From assembly GCA_963753615.1 (NCBI GenBank), contig CAVWCW010000018.1, forward strand, positions 1-48,244: 48,244 nucleotides of DNA, in the 5' to 3' direction. Positions 1 to 11,848 of the stretch are shown in pieces. This stretch comes from CAVWCW01 sp963753615. Lineage in GTDB: Bacteria > Pseudomonadota > Gammaproteobacteria > Chromatiales > Chromatiaceae. The first letter of the stretch is position 1; the number at the start of each line of letters is the position of its first letter. A model generated the notes under the pieces. That model was not told the DNA's origin and ran no database searches. It saw only the letters and a program-made list of their open reading frames with translations. Made by a program: the position numbers and the translations under genes.

Positions 1-298
1 TCAGGCGCCGATTCTCCTAACGCAAACGCCGCAGCTCTTGCTGTTCCGCCGATAGCTTACCGTTACCCCGGAATGCCTCTTTCTCATCGTCCTGCATTTC
101 TTGGACCCAGCGGCCTAGCATGTTGGCGTTCAGCCCCAGATTCCTGGCCGCCTCGGCCCGCGTGTAGCCTTGCTCGGTGACCAACCGCACCGCATCCAGC
201 TTGAACTCTTTCGTGTACTGCTTTCTCTTCGTCATCTTCTACCTCGGTTTCAGGGATCATCCCTTAACCGGGGTGTCCGGCGCCATTAGACCACCTCA
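1..298 (-). mobile_element. IS3-family insertion sequence, 5' end only (runs off the window)
   Basis: The minus strand from about 298 downward carries a TG-starting end (TGAGGTGGTCTAATGG), a typical IS3-type leader and the start of an OrfA reading frame at 235. Only the upstream end and most of orfA lie in the window, so the copy is cut by the left edge and the other inverted repeat cannot be checked. The exact terminus at 298 is my estimate from the general shape of IS3-family ends, not from a matched pair of repeats. Confidence 0.55.
17..235 (-). pseudogene. IS3-family transposase OrfA, interrupted by a stop codon
   Basis: The frame starts with MTKRKQYTKEFKLDAVRLV, the helix-turn-helix (HTH_Tnp_1) N-terminus of IS3/IS911-type OrfA proteins that bind the element's inverted repeats. 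It continues with an HTH (TRAEAARNLGLNANMLGRW) and the start of the leucine-rich coiled coil used for dimerisation. After QELRRLR there is a TAG at 17-19. The same frame then goes on ENRRL, exactly the family continuation, so a single sense codon (normally Lys) has become a stop. The frame is then cut by the window edge. OrfB, with the DDE catalytic domain, would lie beyond the edge. Either the copy is dead or the stop is a base error. Confidence 0.75.
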
Positions 299-455
299 CG
301 GGGCGCTAATGGCAGCATTCGTTGTGATGCCGGCTAACTGACGCCTCGCGTTCGAGGCTGCCTTGTCTTTTGGCGCTGCGCTGAGCAACTTGAGGAAATC
401 CGGAAGTGGAGAGGGTGGCCCGATCAGCCGCCGAGAACCCCTTGGGGACTCGTGT

Positions 456-665
456 TCAGTCGATCCAAGTGCCGTCGTAGTACTCCTGGCCCGACTCATT
501 GAGAACGTAGTAGCGGGACCTGCCTTTGTTGTTGGCAACCTCGCAAGCCCCGAGTGCTGCGCGGAACTTACCGAAGTGGCGTATCGCCGTATGCCGATAC
601 GATGACATGGGTCCGGAGATCACGTGGTCAAGGGTGAACTTTTCAGACTTCATAAGGTGGTACAT
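456..665 (-). CDS. Small hypothetical protein, 69 aa
   Basis: The ATG at 665 is preceded by a good ribosome binding site (AAGGAGTCGTCA then ATG), which is the main reason to believe this gene. The 69-aa product has no signal peptide or membrane segment. It has the mixed composition of a small soluble protein: basic and aromatic in the middle (SSYRHTAIRHFGKFRAALGA) with an acidic tail (NESGQEYYDGTWID). The shape suggests a small winged-helix or DNA-associated protein, but I do not recognise the family. It lies between the IS remnant and another small gene on the same strand, a context typical of accessory DNA. Confidence 0.6.
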   Translation of the reverse strand: MYHLMKSEKFTLDHVISGPMSSYRHTAIRHFGKFRAALGACEVANNKGRSRYYVLNESGQEYYDGTWID

Positions 666-782
666 TGACGACTCCTTATCGTTGGCGATGGCCTAGTCCT
701 TTCTTACCGGTGGGGATTGCGACTATTCACTAGCCGACTAGAATGTATTTGGTCGTTGGTTTTTTCTTTGCCAGGCCTCCGC

Positions 783-914
783 TCAGGAAGGCTTGACGAT
801 GAACGGCGCGGCATCTCCGGCGTGCTTCTTCGCCCGCTTGGCCGCCTTCTTTTCCTTCGCTGTTAGTTTGGCGTCTTTCTTCGTTTCTCTGTTTGATCGC
901 TGAGACTTGGACAT
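783..914 (-). CDS. Small lysine-rich basic protein, 43 aa
   Basis: The ATG at 912-914 follows AGGAGTAAACGCA, a strong Shine-Dalgarno at good spacing. The 43 residues begin MSKSQRSNRETKKDAKLT and continue with a run of Lys/Ala (KEKKAAKRAKKHAG) before a short tail ending VKPS. Very short Lys/Arg/Ala-rich proteins beginning MSK-Q-R-NRE-KK occur in many proteobacteria as hypothetical proteins; their function is unknown. The sequence is strongly basic and likely unstructured or helical, compatible with nucleic-acid or ribosome binding, but that is inference. It is co-oriented with the 69-aa gene downstream. Confidence 0.65.
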   Translation of the reverse strand: MSKSQRSNRETKKDAKLTAKEKKAAKRAKKHAGDAAPFIVKPS

Positions 915-1490
915 TGCGTTTACTCCTGTTCAATGTTGAAGGGGCTGCCGAGTAGCGATGAGAGTTGAGTTCGCGGGAGTCTGCCCGTAGGTTCCGCTCA
1001 GTCCTCCACCGGTAGCTGCCTTGCGTAACCGGCCCCTCGCTGATGTCCTTAGTTTGGTGGAGCGGGGGAAGTGATAGTAGTGGTTCGTCGAAAATACCAA
1101 CTATCTTGGTTGGGTATAGCCACCATACGCTCTCTGCGCTCAATAGCAAGGAGTATTCGTTTACCAAAGAACCTGATTGGCTCCTAAGGCTCAGCCATTG
1201 AATCAGCGAGGTCGGAATAGCGGTAACGCTTTCATTGCTGAGGGTTGACGCCATAAGCGGGTGTGCATGCGGCTCGACCCGTTTAGCGGCCTCTGACATG
1301 CCTGCGTGCCGCTGGTAAGCAGCGATTGATCCGCAGTTCCTATCGGCAGGAGGCGTATACTCTGACAAAGATGCCAGGGCGAAAAAGCTGTCCCGATCAC
1401 GCCGCCGCTCCGCGCATTCCAATCATCGTCACTCTGGTGTGCTGCCCGTGATGCCACTAGCGCCGCTCGCCGAGTGGTTAGGAGAATAGC
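915..1490. other. Non-coding stretch upstream of the glucan synthase gene
   Basis: About 575 bases without a convincing gene. A long open minus-strand frame crosses it, but it lacks a ribosome binding site and overlaps the well-supported 43-aa gene in another frame. It presumably holds the promoters of the 43-aa gene (minus) and of the glucan synthase gene (plus). No clear promoter boxes, operator or hairpin were found by eye. Confidence 0.4.
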
Positions 1491-4400
1491 GTGGATGCAG
1501 CGTCGAAGGCCCGTAATCCGAAGCTCTTCACGCATTGGTCCCGGATCACAAAACACTTTGCCAGGGCGTACCCGGGCAAGCGCGGTGGCCCGGAGAGGCA
1601 TTACAATGAAGATCCTCCCTTGCGCGCGGAGTTGTTCAGTGCCGATCAGATGGAGCAGCACGGCGCGCGTCTCGCGTCCATTCACCGTGTGACCCCCGAC
1701 CGCCTGCCGGACCAACTGCTGTCGCGCTTGGCCGCGAACGAGGACGTTCTGATCGAGACCTGCAACCGGCTGACGTCGGCGGTTGCGCAGAGTCACCGCA
1801 TCACGCCCGCCGGGGAATGGCTGCTCGATAACTTCTATCTCGTCGAAGAACAGATCCGAACGGCCAGGCGGCATCTGCCCAGGGGCTACAGCCGGGAACT
1901 GCCGCGCCTCGCCGAGGGCGCCTCGGCCGGGCTGCCGCGCGTGTATGACATCGCTCTGGAGACCATCGCCCACGGTGACGGGCGGTTGGACCGGGACAGT
2001 CTGAGCCGTTTCGTCGCGGCCTACCAGACGGTCACTCCCCTGCGGTTGGGCGAGTTGTGGGCCATCCCCATCATGCTGCGTCTGGCGCTGATCGAAAATC
2101 TGCGCCGCGTCGCGGTGCGCATCGGCGCCGGCAGGATGGACAGGGATCTGGCCGTCGCCTGGGCGGATCAGCTGACGGAGAAGGCCCGCCGGGATCCGAA
2201 GAACCTGATCCTGGTGATCGCGGACATGGCGCGATCGAATCCGCCGATGACCACGCCGTTCGTGTCGGAACTGGCGCGCCGCCTGCAGGGGCAGGGGCCA
2301 GCCCTGGCCCTGCCGCTGACCTGGATCGAGCAGCAGCTGGCCGAGTCGGGCCTGAGCATCGAGCAGCTGGTGCGGTCGGGAAACCAGCAGCAGGCCGCCG
2401 ACCAGGTCTCCATCAGCAACAGCATCGGCAGTCTGCGCTTCCTCGGGACGATGGACTGGCGCGAGTTCGTCGAGGCCATGAGCCTGGTCGAACAGACCCT
2501 GCGCACGGACCCGGGCGGGGCCTACGCCGCGATGGATTTCGCCAGCCGCGACCGCTACCGCCACGTCATCGAGGAGGTCGCGAAGGCCAGCGGGCTGTCG
2601 GAGGACGCAGGTGGCCAGCCGCGCCATCGAGCTTGCCCAGACGGGTGCGGCACGGCACGGGGGCGACGACAGAACGGCGCATGTGGGCTTCTACCTGGTC
2701 GACCGGGGCCTGCCCGAGCTGGAAAGGGCCACACAGGCGCGCCTTTCCCCGGGCGCGGCGCTGCAGCGCTTGGCCGCTCGATCCCCGCTGCTGCCGTATC
2801 TGGGCACGATCACGCTGATCACGGTGCTCTTGGCCGCAGGGCTTCTGGCGGGGGCACGGGCGGACGGTGCGACCTATTGGGCGCTGGCGCCGCTCGGCAT
2901 TCTCGCGCTGCTGGCCACCAGCCAGCTTGCGGTCGCGCTGGTGAACTGGCTGGCCACCTTGCTCGCGTCGCCGCATCCATTGCCGCGCATGGACTTCGCG
3001 GCGGGCATCCCGGCGGCATCGCGCGCCCTGGTGGTGGTCCCGACCATGCTCACCAGCCGCGCGCAACGTCGAGAGATTGGTCGAGGCGCTGGAAGTCCGG
3101 TTCCTGGCCAATCGCGACGCGAACCTGCATTTCGGCCTGTTGACGGACTTTGGCGATGCGGCCGAGGAAACGCTGCCCGAGGACGCGCCGCTGCTGGAGC
3201 TCGCCCGGGAGCGGATCGAAGCCCTGAACGCGCAATACGCGGGTGGCGGAAACGACGTCTTCTTTCTGTTTCATCGCCCGCGCCGCTGGAATCCTCACGA
3301 CCGGATCTGGATGGGCTATGAGCGCAAGCGCGGCAAGCTGGCGGACCTGAACGCCCTGCTGCGCGAGGGCAACAGCGAGCGGCTTCGCCCTGGTGGTCGG
3401 CGCCACCGCCGGTGCTGGCCGGGGTGAAATACGTGATTACCCTGGACACGGACACCCAACTGCCGCGCGACGCCGCGCGCCAGTTCGTCGGCACCATGGC
3501 GCACCCGCTGAACCGTCCGGTCTACGACGCGGCCCTGGGGCGGGTCTGCGCCGGCTACGGCATCCTGCAGCCGCGCGTGAGCGTGAGCCTTCCGGGCACC
3601 AATCAGTCGCGCTATGCGCGCCTGCACGGTGGCGAGCCGGGCATCGACCCTTATACCCGGGCCGTCTCCGACGTCTATCAGGACGCGTTTCAGGAAGGCT
3701 CGTTCATCGGCAAGGGGATCTACGACGTCGATGCGTTCGAGCAGTCTCTAAAGGGACGCTTTCCCGAGAACCGGATCCTTAGCCACGATCTCCTGGAAGG
3801 CTGTTACGCCCGCTCCGGGCTGTTGAGCGACGTGCAGTTGTACGAGGAATACCCGGCCCGCTACGGCGCCGACGTCAACCGCCGCCACCGCTGGATCCGC
3901 GGCGATTGGCAGCTCGCGGGCTGGCTGCTGCCGAGGGTGCCCGGGCCCGACGGGAGACTCCAGCGCAACCCGCTCTCGGCGCTGTCGCGCTGGAAGCTGT
4001 TCGACAACCTGCGCCGCAGTCTGGTGCCGGCGGCATTGACGTTGCTGTTGCTGCTGGGCTGGATGTTGTTTTCATCGCCCGCGTTCTGGACCCTGGCGGT
4101 GCTTGGCATCCTGCTGATCCCGCCGGTGCTGGTGTCCCTGCTGGATCTGTTGCGAAAACCGGGCGACATGCGCCCGGTCCAACACCTCGCAGCCGTCGCC
4201 TATGCCGCCGGCCAGCGCTTCGCCCAGGCGGGCTTTGGCTTGGTGACCTTGCCCCATGAGGCGTTCTACAACCTGGATGCGATTCTGCGCACCCTCGGGC
4301 GCTTGCTGATCACGCGCCAACGATTGCTGGAATGGAATCCGTCCGGCGACCAGGAACGCCTCAGCCGCACCGACCTCGCCGCCGCGTTCCGCTCCATGTG

Positions 4401-7400
4401 GTTCGCTCCCCTGCTCGCCGCCGGCACGGCCATCACCCTGGCGGCAGCGAAACCGGCCGCCCTGATCGTGGCTGTGCCCTTGCTGATGCTGTGGCTGGCT
4501 TCCCCCGTCGTCGCCTGGTGGATCAGCCTGCCGCTGGCCCGCAGCGAGCCCCGGCTGACGGACGAGCAGACCCGTTTTCTCGGCAGGATCGCGCGCAAGA
4601 CCTGGGCATTCTTCGACACCTTTGTCGGCCCGGAGGACCATTGGCTGCCCCCGGACAACTACCAGGAATCCCGCGATCCCGCGCTGGCCCATCGTACCTC
4701 GCCCACCAACATGGGCCTGGCGCTGCTGGCGAACCTGTCCGCCCACGACTTCGGCTACATCCCGGCCGGTCAGCTGGTCGAGCGCACGACCCATACCCTG
4801 GAGACGATGGCGGGACTGGAACGCCACCGGGGCCATTTCTACAACTGGTACAACACGCAATCGCTGCGACCGCTGCACCCCGCCTACATCTCGACCGTGG
4901 ACAGCGGCAACCTAGCGGGCCATCTGTTGACCTTGCGCGCGGGCCTGGTGGAGCTGCTCGATCGCCCGATTCTGCAGACCCGCTGGCTCGACGGCCTGGG
5001 CGACACCCTGGGGATATTGGAGCAGGCCGCGGGCGACACCGCACCGGCCACGCTCGCCCAATTCCGCAAGGACCTAGAGGCCGGGCAGGCTGCGCCAGCC
5101 CGCCACGCTGCCGGCGGCGCGGGTCCTGCTGGAGCGGCTGGCGCGATCCGCCGAGGCGCTAGCGGAGGCGTCGGCGGATGGGCCCGATACCGAGGCAGGC
5201 TGGTGGGTCGGGGCGCTGACCCGGCAATGCCAGGCGGCCCGCGACGAGCTGACCTTCCTCGCGCCATGGACCGTGCAGCCGGAAGCGCCCGAGGGGCTCG
5301 GCGACCTCCCTGGAGTCGATGCCGTCCCCACACTGCGCGCCTTGGCGGGGCTCGATGTGGCGTTGTCGACCCGCCTGGCGAGCCGGCGGGACGAGGACGC
5401 GACGCCCGAGCAGGAGCGCTGGCTGGCCGATTTGCGCCGGAACATCGGCCAAGGCAGCGCCCGCGCCCAGGCCCGCATCGCGACCATCCAGCGCCTGGCG
5501 ATGCAGGCGGGCGAATTCGCGGATATGGAGTACGGTTTTCTGTACGACAAGGATTCACGCCTGTTGAGCATCGGCTACAACATGGAGGAACGGCGCCGGG
5601 ATGCGAGCTATTACGATCTGCTGGCTTCGGAGGCCCGCTTGAGCGTGTTCGTCGCCATCGCCCAGGGGCAACTGCCCCAGGAGAGCTGGTTCGCCCTGGG
5701 GCGCCTGCTCACCAGCGCCGGCGGCGAGCCGATCCTGCTGTCCTGGAGCGGTTCGATGTTCGAGTACCTGATGCCGCAACTGGTGATGCCGAGCTACGAG
5801 CACACGCTGCTCGACCAGACCGCCAAGGCGGCGGTGGCGCGGCAGATCGAGTACGGCCAGCAGCGCGACCTGCCGTGGGGCATTTCGGAGTCCGGCTACA
5901 ATACCGTGGATGTCCATCTCAACTACCAGTATCGCGCCTTCGGCGTTCCTGGCCTGGGACTGAAACGCGGGCTCGCCGAGGACCTGGTCGTCGCGCCCTA
6001 CGCCTCGGCGCTCGCGCTGATGGTGGCGCCGCAGGCCGCCTGCCAGAACCTGCGACGACTCTCCGCCGCCGGGGCGGAAGGCCGGTTCGGCTTTCATGAA
6101 GCCATCGACTACACCCCGGCACGGCAAAGGCGCGGCGAATCCCATGCCCTGGTGCGCTCCTACATGGCCCATCACCAGGGTATGAGCCTGCTCGGCCTGG
6201 CCTATCTGCTGCTGGATCGCCCGATGCAGAAGCGCTTCGCATCCGACCCGTTGATTCAGGCCAGCCTGCTGTTGCTGCAAGAGCGGATCCCCAAGGCTTC
6301 GGCATTCTATGTTCACACCGCCGAGCTCACCGCCACCCAGGCCGGCGCGGTCAGCCCGCAGATGCAGATACGCGTCCTGGACAATCCCGACACGCCGGTC
6401 CCGGAAGTGCAGTTGCTGTCCAACGGCCGCTATCACGTCATGGTTACCCAAGCAGGCGGCGGCTACAGCCGCTGGAAGGACCTGGCCGTGACGCGCTGGC
6501 GCGAAGACGGAACCCGCGACCACTGGGGCAGCTTCTGTTACCTGCGCGACCAGGACAGTGGCGCGGTTTGGACCACCGCGTACCAGCCCAGTTTGCAACC
6601 TGCGGAAAGCTACGAAGCGATCTTCTCGGAAGGGCGAGCGGAATTTCGCCGCCGCGACGGCGATTTCGACACCCATACCGAAATCGTCGTATCGCCGGAA
6701 GACGACATCGAGCTGCGCCGGGTGCGCATCACCAACCGTTCTACTGAGAGCCGGACGCTCGAGGTCACGAGCTACGCGGAGGTGGTGCTGGCGCCGCCAG
6801 CTGCCGACGCGCTGCATCCGGCGTTCAGCAATCTCTTCGTGCAGACCGAGATTGTCGAGGAGCGTCGGGCCATTCTGTGCACCCGCCGGCCTCGCTCCCG
6901 CGGCGAACAGGCGCCCTGGATGTTCCATCTGATGTCCGTGCACGACGCGGACGTCGGCGAGCTTTCCTACGAGACCGATCGTGCGCGCTTCATCGGTCGA
7001 GGCCGCAGCGTCGCCGCTCCCCGGGCGATGGACGATGCCGTGGCGCTGTCGGGCAGCCAGGGCTCGGTGCTGGACCCGGTGGTGGCGGCCGCTGCCGTAT
7101 CACTCTCGCGCCGGAGCAATCGGTCAAGGTGGATCTGGTTTACGGTGTCGGCGACAGCCGCGACGCGGCCCTGGGGCTGGTCGAGAAATATCAGGACCGG
7201 CGCCTCGCCGACCGCGTCTTCGAACTGGCCTGGACCCACGCCCAGGTGGTGCTGCGCCAGATCAACGCCGGGGAAGCGGATGCGCAGCTCTACGCCCGCC
7301 TGGCCAACTCGGTTATCTACGCCCATGCCTCGCTGCGCGCCGACGCCAGCGTGCTCATGCGCAACCGGCGCGGGCAATCCGGCCTGTGGGGCTATGCCAT

Positions 7401-10314
7401 TTCCGGCGACTTGCCGATCGTCCTGCTGCGCATCGGCGACCTGGCCAATATCGAACTGGTGCGCCAGCTCATCCAGGCCCACGCCTACTGGCGCCTGAAG
7501 GGGCTGGCGGTGGACCTGGTGATCTGGAACGAGGACCGCGCCGGTTACCGGCAGGTGCTGCAGGACCAGATCCTGGGCCTGGTGGCGGTGGGTCTCGAAA
7601 CCCAGGTGATGGACCGCCCGGGCGGCATCTTCGTGCGCTCGGCGGAGCAGATCTCGGAGGAAGACCGCACGCTGTTCCAGACCGTCGCCCGTGTCATCCT
7701 CAGCGACAGTCGCGGAACACTGGCGGAACAGGTCAACCGGCCCGGTCCACCGCAGGTGCGCGTTCCGCGGCTCATTCCCGGCGGGCCCCGGCAGGCCGAG
7801 TCGCCGGCCGCTTTCGAACCACCGTGGCGCGATCTGATCCTGTCCAACGGTATCGGGGGGTTCACCCCGGATGGGCGCGAGTACGTCATTACCACCACGT
7901 CGGCACAGGTCACACCGGCGCCCTGGGTGAACGTGCTGGCCAATCCCCACTTTGGCAGCATCATTTCGGAGAGCGGCCAGGCCTACACTTGGGGCGAGAA
8001 CGCCCACGAGTTCCGCCTCACTCCCTGGCACAACGACCCCGTATCCGACCCGAGCGGCGAGGCCTTTTACCTGCGCGACGAGGAGAGCGGCCATTTCTGG
8101 TCGCCGACGCCGCTGCCCAGGCGCGGCGCGACCCCCTACCTCAGCCGGCACGGCTTCGGCTACAGCGTGTTCGAGCACGCCGAGGGCGGCATCCGCTCCG
8201 AGCTGTGGGTCTACGTGGCGCGGGATGCGGCGGTCAAGTTCTCCGTGCTCAAGGTGCGCAATACCTCCGGCCGGCCGCGCCGGCTCTCCGCCACGGGCTA
8301 CGTCGAATGGGTGCTGGGCGACCTGCGGTCAAGATCGGCCATGCACGTGACCACCGAACTCGATCCCTACAGCGGCGCGCTCTATGCGCGCAACCCCTAC
8401 AACGCAGAGTTCTCCGGCCGGGTAGCCTTCTTCGACGTGGACGACACGAACGTCCAAGGATGGATTAGTGTCGATGGAGGCAGGATGCCGGGAGCGACCG
8501 CCCCGAATCGGACCGTCACCTGCGACCGCGCCGAATTCATCGGCCGCAACGGCAGCCTGGAGAACCCGGCGGCGCTGGCGCGCACGCACCTGTCCGGCAA
8601 ATTGGGCAGCGGTCTGGACCCTTGCGCCGCGATCCAGGTGCGCTTCGATCTGGCCGATGGGCAGGAGCGCGAGATCGTCTTCAGGCTCGGCCTGGGGGGA
8701 ATGCCGGGGGGCGACGACGCCAACCCCAGCGCCAATCAGCTGGTGCATCGCTTCCGGGGCGCCGATGCCGCCCGGCGCGCCCTGGAAGAGGTCTGGCACT
8801 ACTGGAACCACACCCTCGGCGCGGTCCAAGTAGAGACGCCCGACCAGTCGCTCAACGTGCTCGCCAACGGCTGGCTGCTGTACCAGACCATCGCCTGTCG
8901 GATCTGGGCGCGCAGCGGCTATTACCAGTCCGGCGGCGCTTTCGGCTTCCGCGACCAGTTGCAGGACGCCATGGCGCTGGTGCACGCCGAACCCGGCCTG
9001 TTGCGCGCCCAACTGCTGCTGTGCGCAAGCCGCCAGTTCCAGGAAGGCGATGTCCAGCACTGGTGGCATCCGCCCTCCGGACGGGGTGTGCGCACCCATT
9101 GTTCCGATGATTACCTGTGGCTGGCCTTGGCCACCTGCCGCTATGTGCTGAGCACCGGCGACACCGGGGTGCTGGATGAGCCGGTTGCGTTCCTGGAAGG
9201 TCGCCCGGTCAAGCCGGAAGACGATTCCTACTATGACCTGCCCGGACGCTCCGAGGCGGTGGGGAGCCTGTACGAGCACTGCGTGCGGGCCATCCGGCGC
9301 GGACTCGGGTTCGGCGCCCACGGCCTGCCGCTGATCGGCTCCGGCGACTGGAACGACGGCATGAACCGGGTGGGCATCGAGGGCAAGGGAGAGAGCGTCT
9401 GGCTGGGCTTCTTCCTGTACGAGGTGCTGGGCCAGTTCGGCGCACTGGCGAGCCTGCACGACGATTCCGCTTTTGCCGAGTTCTGCGCGGCCGAAGGCGA
9501 GCGCCTGGCCGAGAACCTCGAGCGGCACGGCTGGGACGGCGCCTGGTATCGCCGCGCCTACTTCGACGACGGCACGCCGCTCGGGTCAGCGAACAACGCC
9601 GAATGCCGGATCGATTCGATCTCGCAAAGCTGGGCGGTGTTGTCCGGGGCGGGCGACGACGAACGCGCGCGCATGGCCATGCAGTCCGTGGACGAGCGGT
9701 TGGTGCGCCGGGAGCACGCCCTCATCCAACTGCTCGATCCCCCCTTCGACCAGTCGGACCTGGACCCTGGCTACATCAAAGGCTATGTGCCGGGGGTGCG
9801 CGAGAACGGTGGCCAGTACACCCATGGCGCCATCTGGGCGGCCATGGCGTTTGCGGCCTTGGGCGACAGCCCGCGCGCCTGGGAACTCACCACTATGATC
9901 AACCCGGCGAACCACGCCAAATCGCAAGAGGCCATCGCCGCTTACAAGGTGGAGCCCTATGTCATGGCGGCCGACGTCTACGCGGTCGCGCCCCACACCG
10001 GCCGTGGTGGCTGGACTTGGTATACCGGCTCCGCTGGCTGGATGTACCGGCTCATTGTGGAATCTCTGCTGGGGCTGCGACTGGAAGTGGACAGGCTGCA
10101 CGTCGCCCCTTGCCTGCCCGCGCACTGGGACGGGCTGAAGATCCACTACCGTTACCGCGAGACGGTCTACCACATCGACATCACGCAAACCCACCCCGGA
10201 GAGGATAGCGAGGGCGGCGTGACGGTCGATGGCGTCGAGCAGGACGACAAGGTTATTCCTCTGGTCGACGATCACCGGGAACACACCGTAGACGTGCGTG
10301 TGCCGACGTTATAA
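1491..10314 (+). CDS. ndvB: Cyclic beta-1,2-glucan synthase (NdvB/ChvB type), ~2,940 aa, with several frameshifts
   Basis: Inner-membrane enzyme that initiates, elongates and cyclises osmoregulated periplasmic beta-1,2-glucans from UDP-glucose. GTG start at 1491 follows AGGAG with 6-base spacing. Order: N-terminal helical region; membrane segments near residues 435-490; family-84-like glycosyltransferase part with ITLDTDTQLPR (~650) and RRHRWIRGDWQ (~795); more membrane segments (~840-890, ~965-1010); glycoamylase-like domain (~1020-1585); then GH94-type phosphorylase modules with GSGDWNDGMN (~2615), the expected catalytic Asp. Length matches the family (~2,800-2,900). Coding continues across frame changes near 2608, 3062, 3383, 3411 and 5095 (one extra base each) and 7089 (one missing base). 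No other stops break the conserved sequence, so sequencing indels are more likely than decay. The transglutaminase gene follows 37 bases downstream. Confidence 0.88.
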
Positions 10315-10351
10315 GGTCGGACCCCGGATTCAACGCAGAAGGGGATATCCC

Positions 10352-11213
10352 ATGCGGCGTCTCAAGATCAGCCATGTCACCGAGTACCTTTTCTCCGGGC
10401 CGGTGTCATTGCTGCCGCACCGGCTGCTGCTGCGTCCCCGAGAGAGCCACAATGTCAGGATCGAGTCCTCGATCCTGGACATCTTTCCCGGGCATAGCTT
10501 GCAATGGAAGCGCGATGTGCTGGACAATTCCGTTGCGGTTGTCGGGTTTTCCGAGCCTTCGGATCGGCTATGCATTTCGAGCAACGTGGTCATCCAGCAC
10601 TACGAGGACAACCCCTTCGACTTTTTGGTGGATGACTACGCGGTCATTCACCCCTTCGACTATGCTGATTGGGGAACAGGCCGACCTTGCCCCTTTTCGG
10701 GAGGCCGTTTACCCGGCCGACCGGGAGGCGGTCCAGCGCTGGCTGGGCCGATTGGACCTGCAGCCGTCGATGCAGACCTTCACCCTGCTGGACCGGATGA
10801 ACCGCGAGATTTCCGGCCGGTTCTTGTACCAGATGCGCGAGGAACCGGGCGTACAGCCACCTGCCCAGACATTGGCGCACAACAGCGGCTCCTGCCGCGA
10901 TTTTGCGGCCCTGTTTATGGAGGCATGTCGGCACCTGGGGCTGGCCAGCCGCTTCGTCAGCGGTTATCTGTACACACCTGACATCGTTGCAGGCAACGCC
11001 TCGACCCATGCCTGGGCCGAGGTCTATCTGCCCGGCCCCGGCTGGAAGGGCTTCGATCCCACGAGCGGCGAGGTAACAGGCGATCGGCATATCGCGGTGG
11101 CTGTGGCGCGCCACCCGGAAGCCGTGCCGCCGGTGGCGGGAAGCTACATCGGTCCAGGGGGTCAGCGCCCGTTGCTGAGTGTGGCGGTCCGGGTCAGCGC
11201 ACTCGCACCGTGA
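10352..11213 (+). CDS. Transglutaminase-like cysteine protease family protein (one frameshift)
   Basis: Start ATG at 10352 after AGAAGGGGATATCCC. The N-terminus (RRLKISHVTEYLFSGPVSLL) is the bacterial transglutaminase N-terminal beta domain, with the usual HRLLLRPRE. The core carries NSGSCRDFAALFMEACRHLG (catalytic Cys), then STHAWAEVYLPGPGW (catalytic His) and FDPTSG (Asp), a complete triad. The product is about 286 aa, normal for the family. The frame changes at a GGGG run near 10671 (one extra base): HPFDYAD upstream, GEQADLAPF downstream. These proteins are usually cytoplasmic, of unknown substrate, and often sit with ATP-grasp/alpha-E proteins. Here the gene follows the glucan synthase by 37 bases, so co-transcription is likely, though a functional link is not established. 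Confidence 0.82.
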
Positions 11214-11580
11214 ACGCAGTCCGAGAGAAAAGGTTTCGCCAGGGGCGCAAGTACCCCGTTTCATCCTGTTTTGCGGACTTCAGAGCCGCCCAGATGCGGC
11301 AAGGCAAGGCGATTGTATGAGCCGAGCCCCAGGGCCGCGAAAGTCGTGGGGCGTTCTAGGGGTCGGTTTTCCCTTGTTGTTAAACCTAGAAACCACAGTT
11401 GGACTGGTTGAAGGGGGCGTTCACGGGGGTACAGCAAGGGGCAACGACCCGGAATAACAACTCTTTTCCGATAAGTTGCAATGCCGCCCTGCGCGTGCCG
11501 TTCGGCCCGAAGCATGAGTCACCCATTGGGTGAGCAAGCAGATCGAAAGCAGATTGAAACAGCGGGGCGCCGTTTCTTTA

Positions 11581-11650
11581 CCTTAGGAAAACCCTGTAAA
11601 AAAGCCGTCCCTGGCTTTTTTCAGCACAGCTTTTGAAAACGCGGTTTCCG
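11581..11650 (-). repeat. Dispersed palindromic repeat, copy 1
   Basis: Read on the minus strand, this segment matches 14490-14561 on the plus strand over about 60-70 bases with roughly 85% identity by eye. Both copies contain two nested hairpins: a GAAAcCGCGTTTTC-like palindrome and an A-run/GCC-CAGGGA-GGC/T-run stem-loop. Two inverted copies 2.9 kb apart suggest a REP-like or small non-autonomous element, or duplicated terminators. No target duplications were seen. Confidence 0.6.
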
Positions 11651-11658
11651 GAAGCCTT

Positions 11659-11691
11659 CATTTTTCAATCGCTTATGGCGATTGAAAAATG
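11659..11691. terminator. Perfect 14-bp hairpin, possible terminator
   Basis: CATTTTTCAATCGC at 11659-11672 pairs exactly with GCGATTGAAAAATG at 11678-11691 around a 5-base loop. A/T-rich outer arms give a U-run on either strand, so it could terminate transcription in both directions. It adjoins the dispersed repeat and may be part of the same element. Confidence 0.45.
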
Positions 11692-11848
11692 GCGGGCTAT
11701 CCTAGCCCGCTCGGGAAACGCTTGAAATCAGCATGCCCCTTAGGATCAGGATGGAGGGTTCAGCTGCGGCTTCAGGTTGAAGCCTGCACGGCCGCCCCTG
11801 AGGCCGCTCAGCCGACATTCCCCGGAAGCGGGTCAGGAGGTTCACACC

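Larger units (their letters stand above)
11214..11848. other. Intergenic region rich in inverted repeats
   Basis: About 635 bases with no convincing gene. The right half holds a dispersed palindromic repeat (11581-11650) and a perfect 14-bp hairpin (11659-11691). A putative ribosome binding site CAGGAGG at 11834-11840 serves the next gene. The left half (11214-11580) shows nothing I can identify. Confidence 0.5.

Noticed and set aside
730..1422. 230-codon open frame on the minus strand
   Set aside because: No ribosome binding site, and it overlaps in another frame the well-supported 43-aa gene at 783-914. GC-rich DNA readily gives such frames.
1203..2627. 474-codon minus-strand frame
   Set aside because: Antisense to the glucan synthase N-terminal region and partly to the leader. 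No family resemblance and repetitive Gln/Arg/Gly composition typical of antisense frames.
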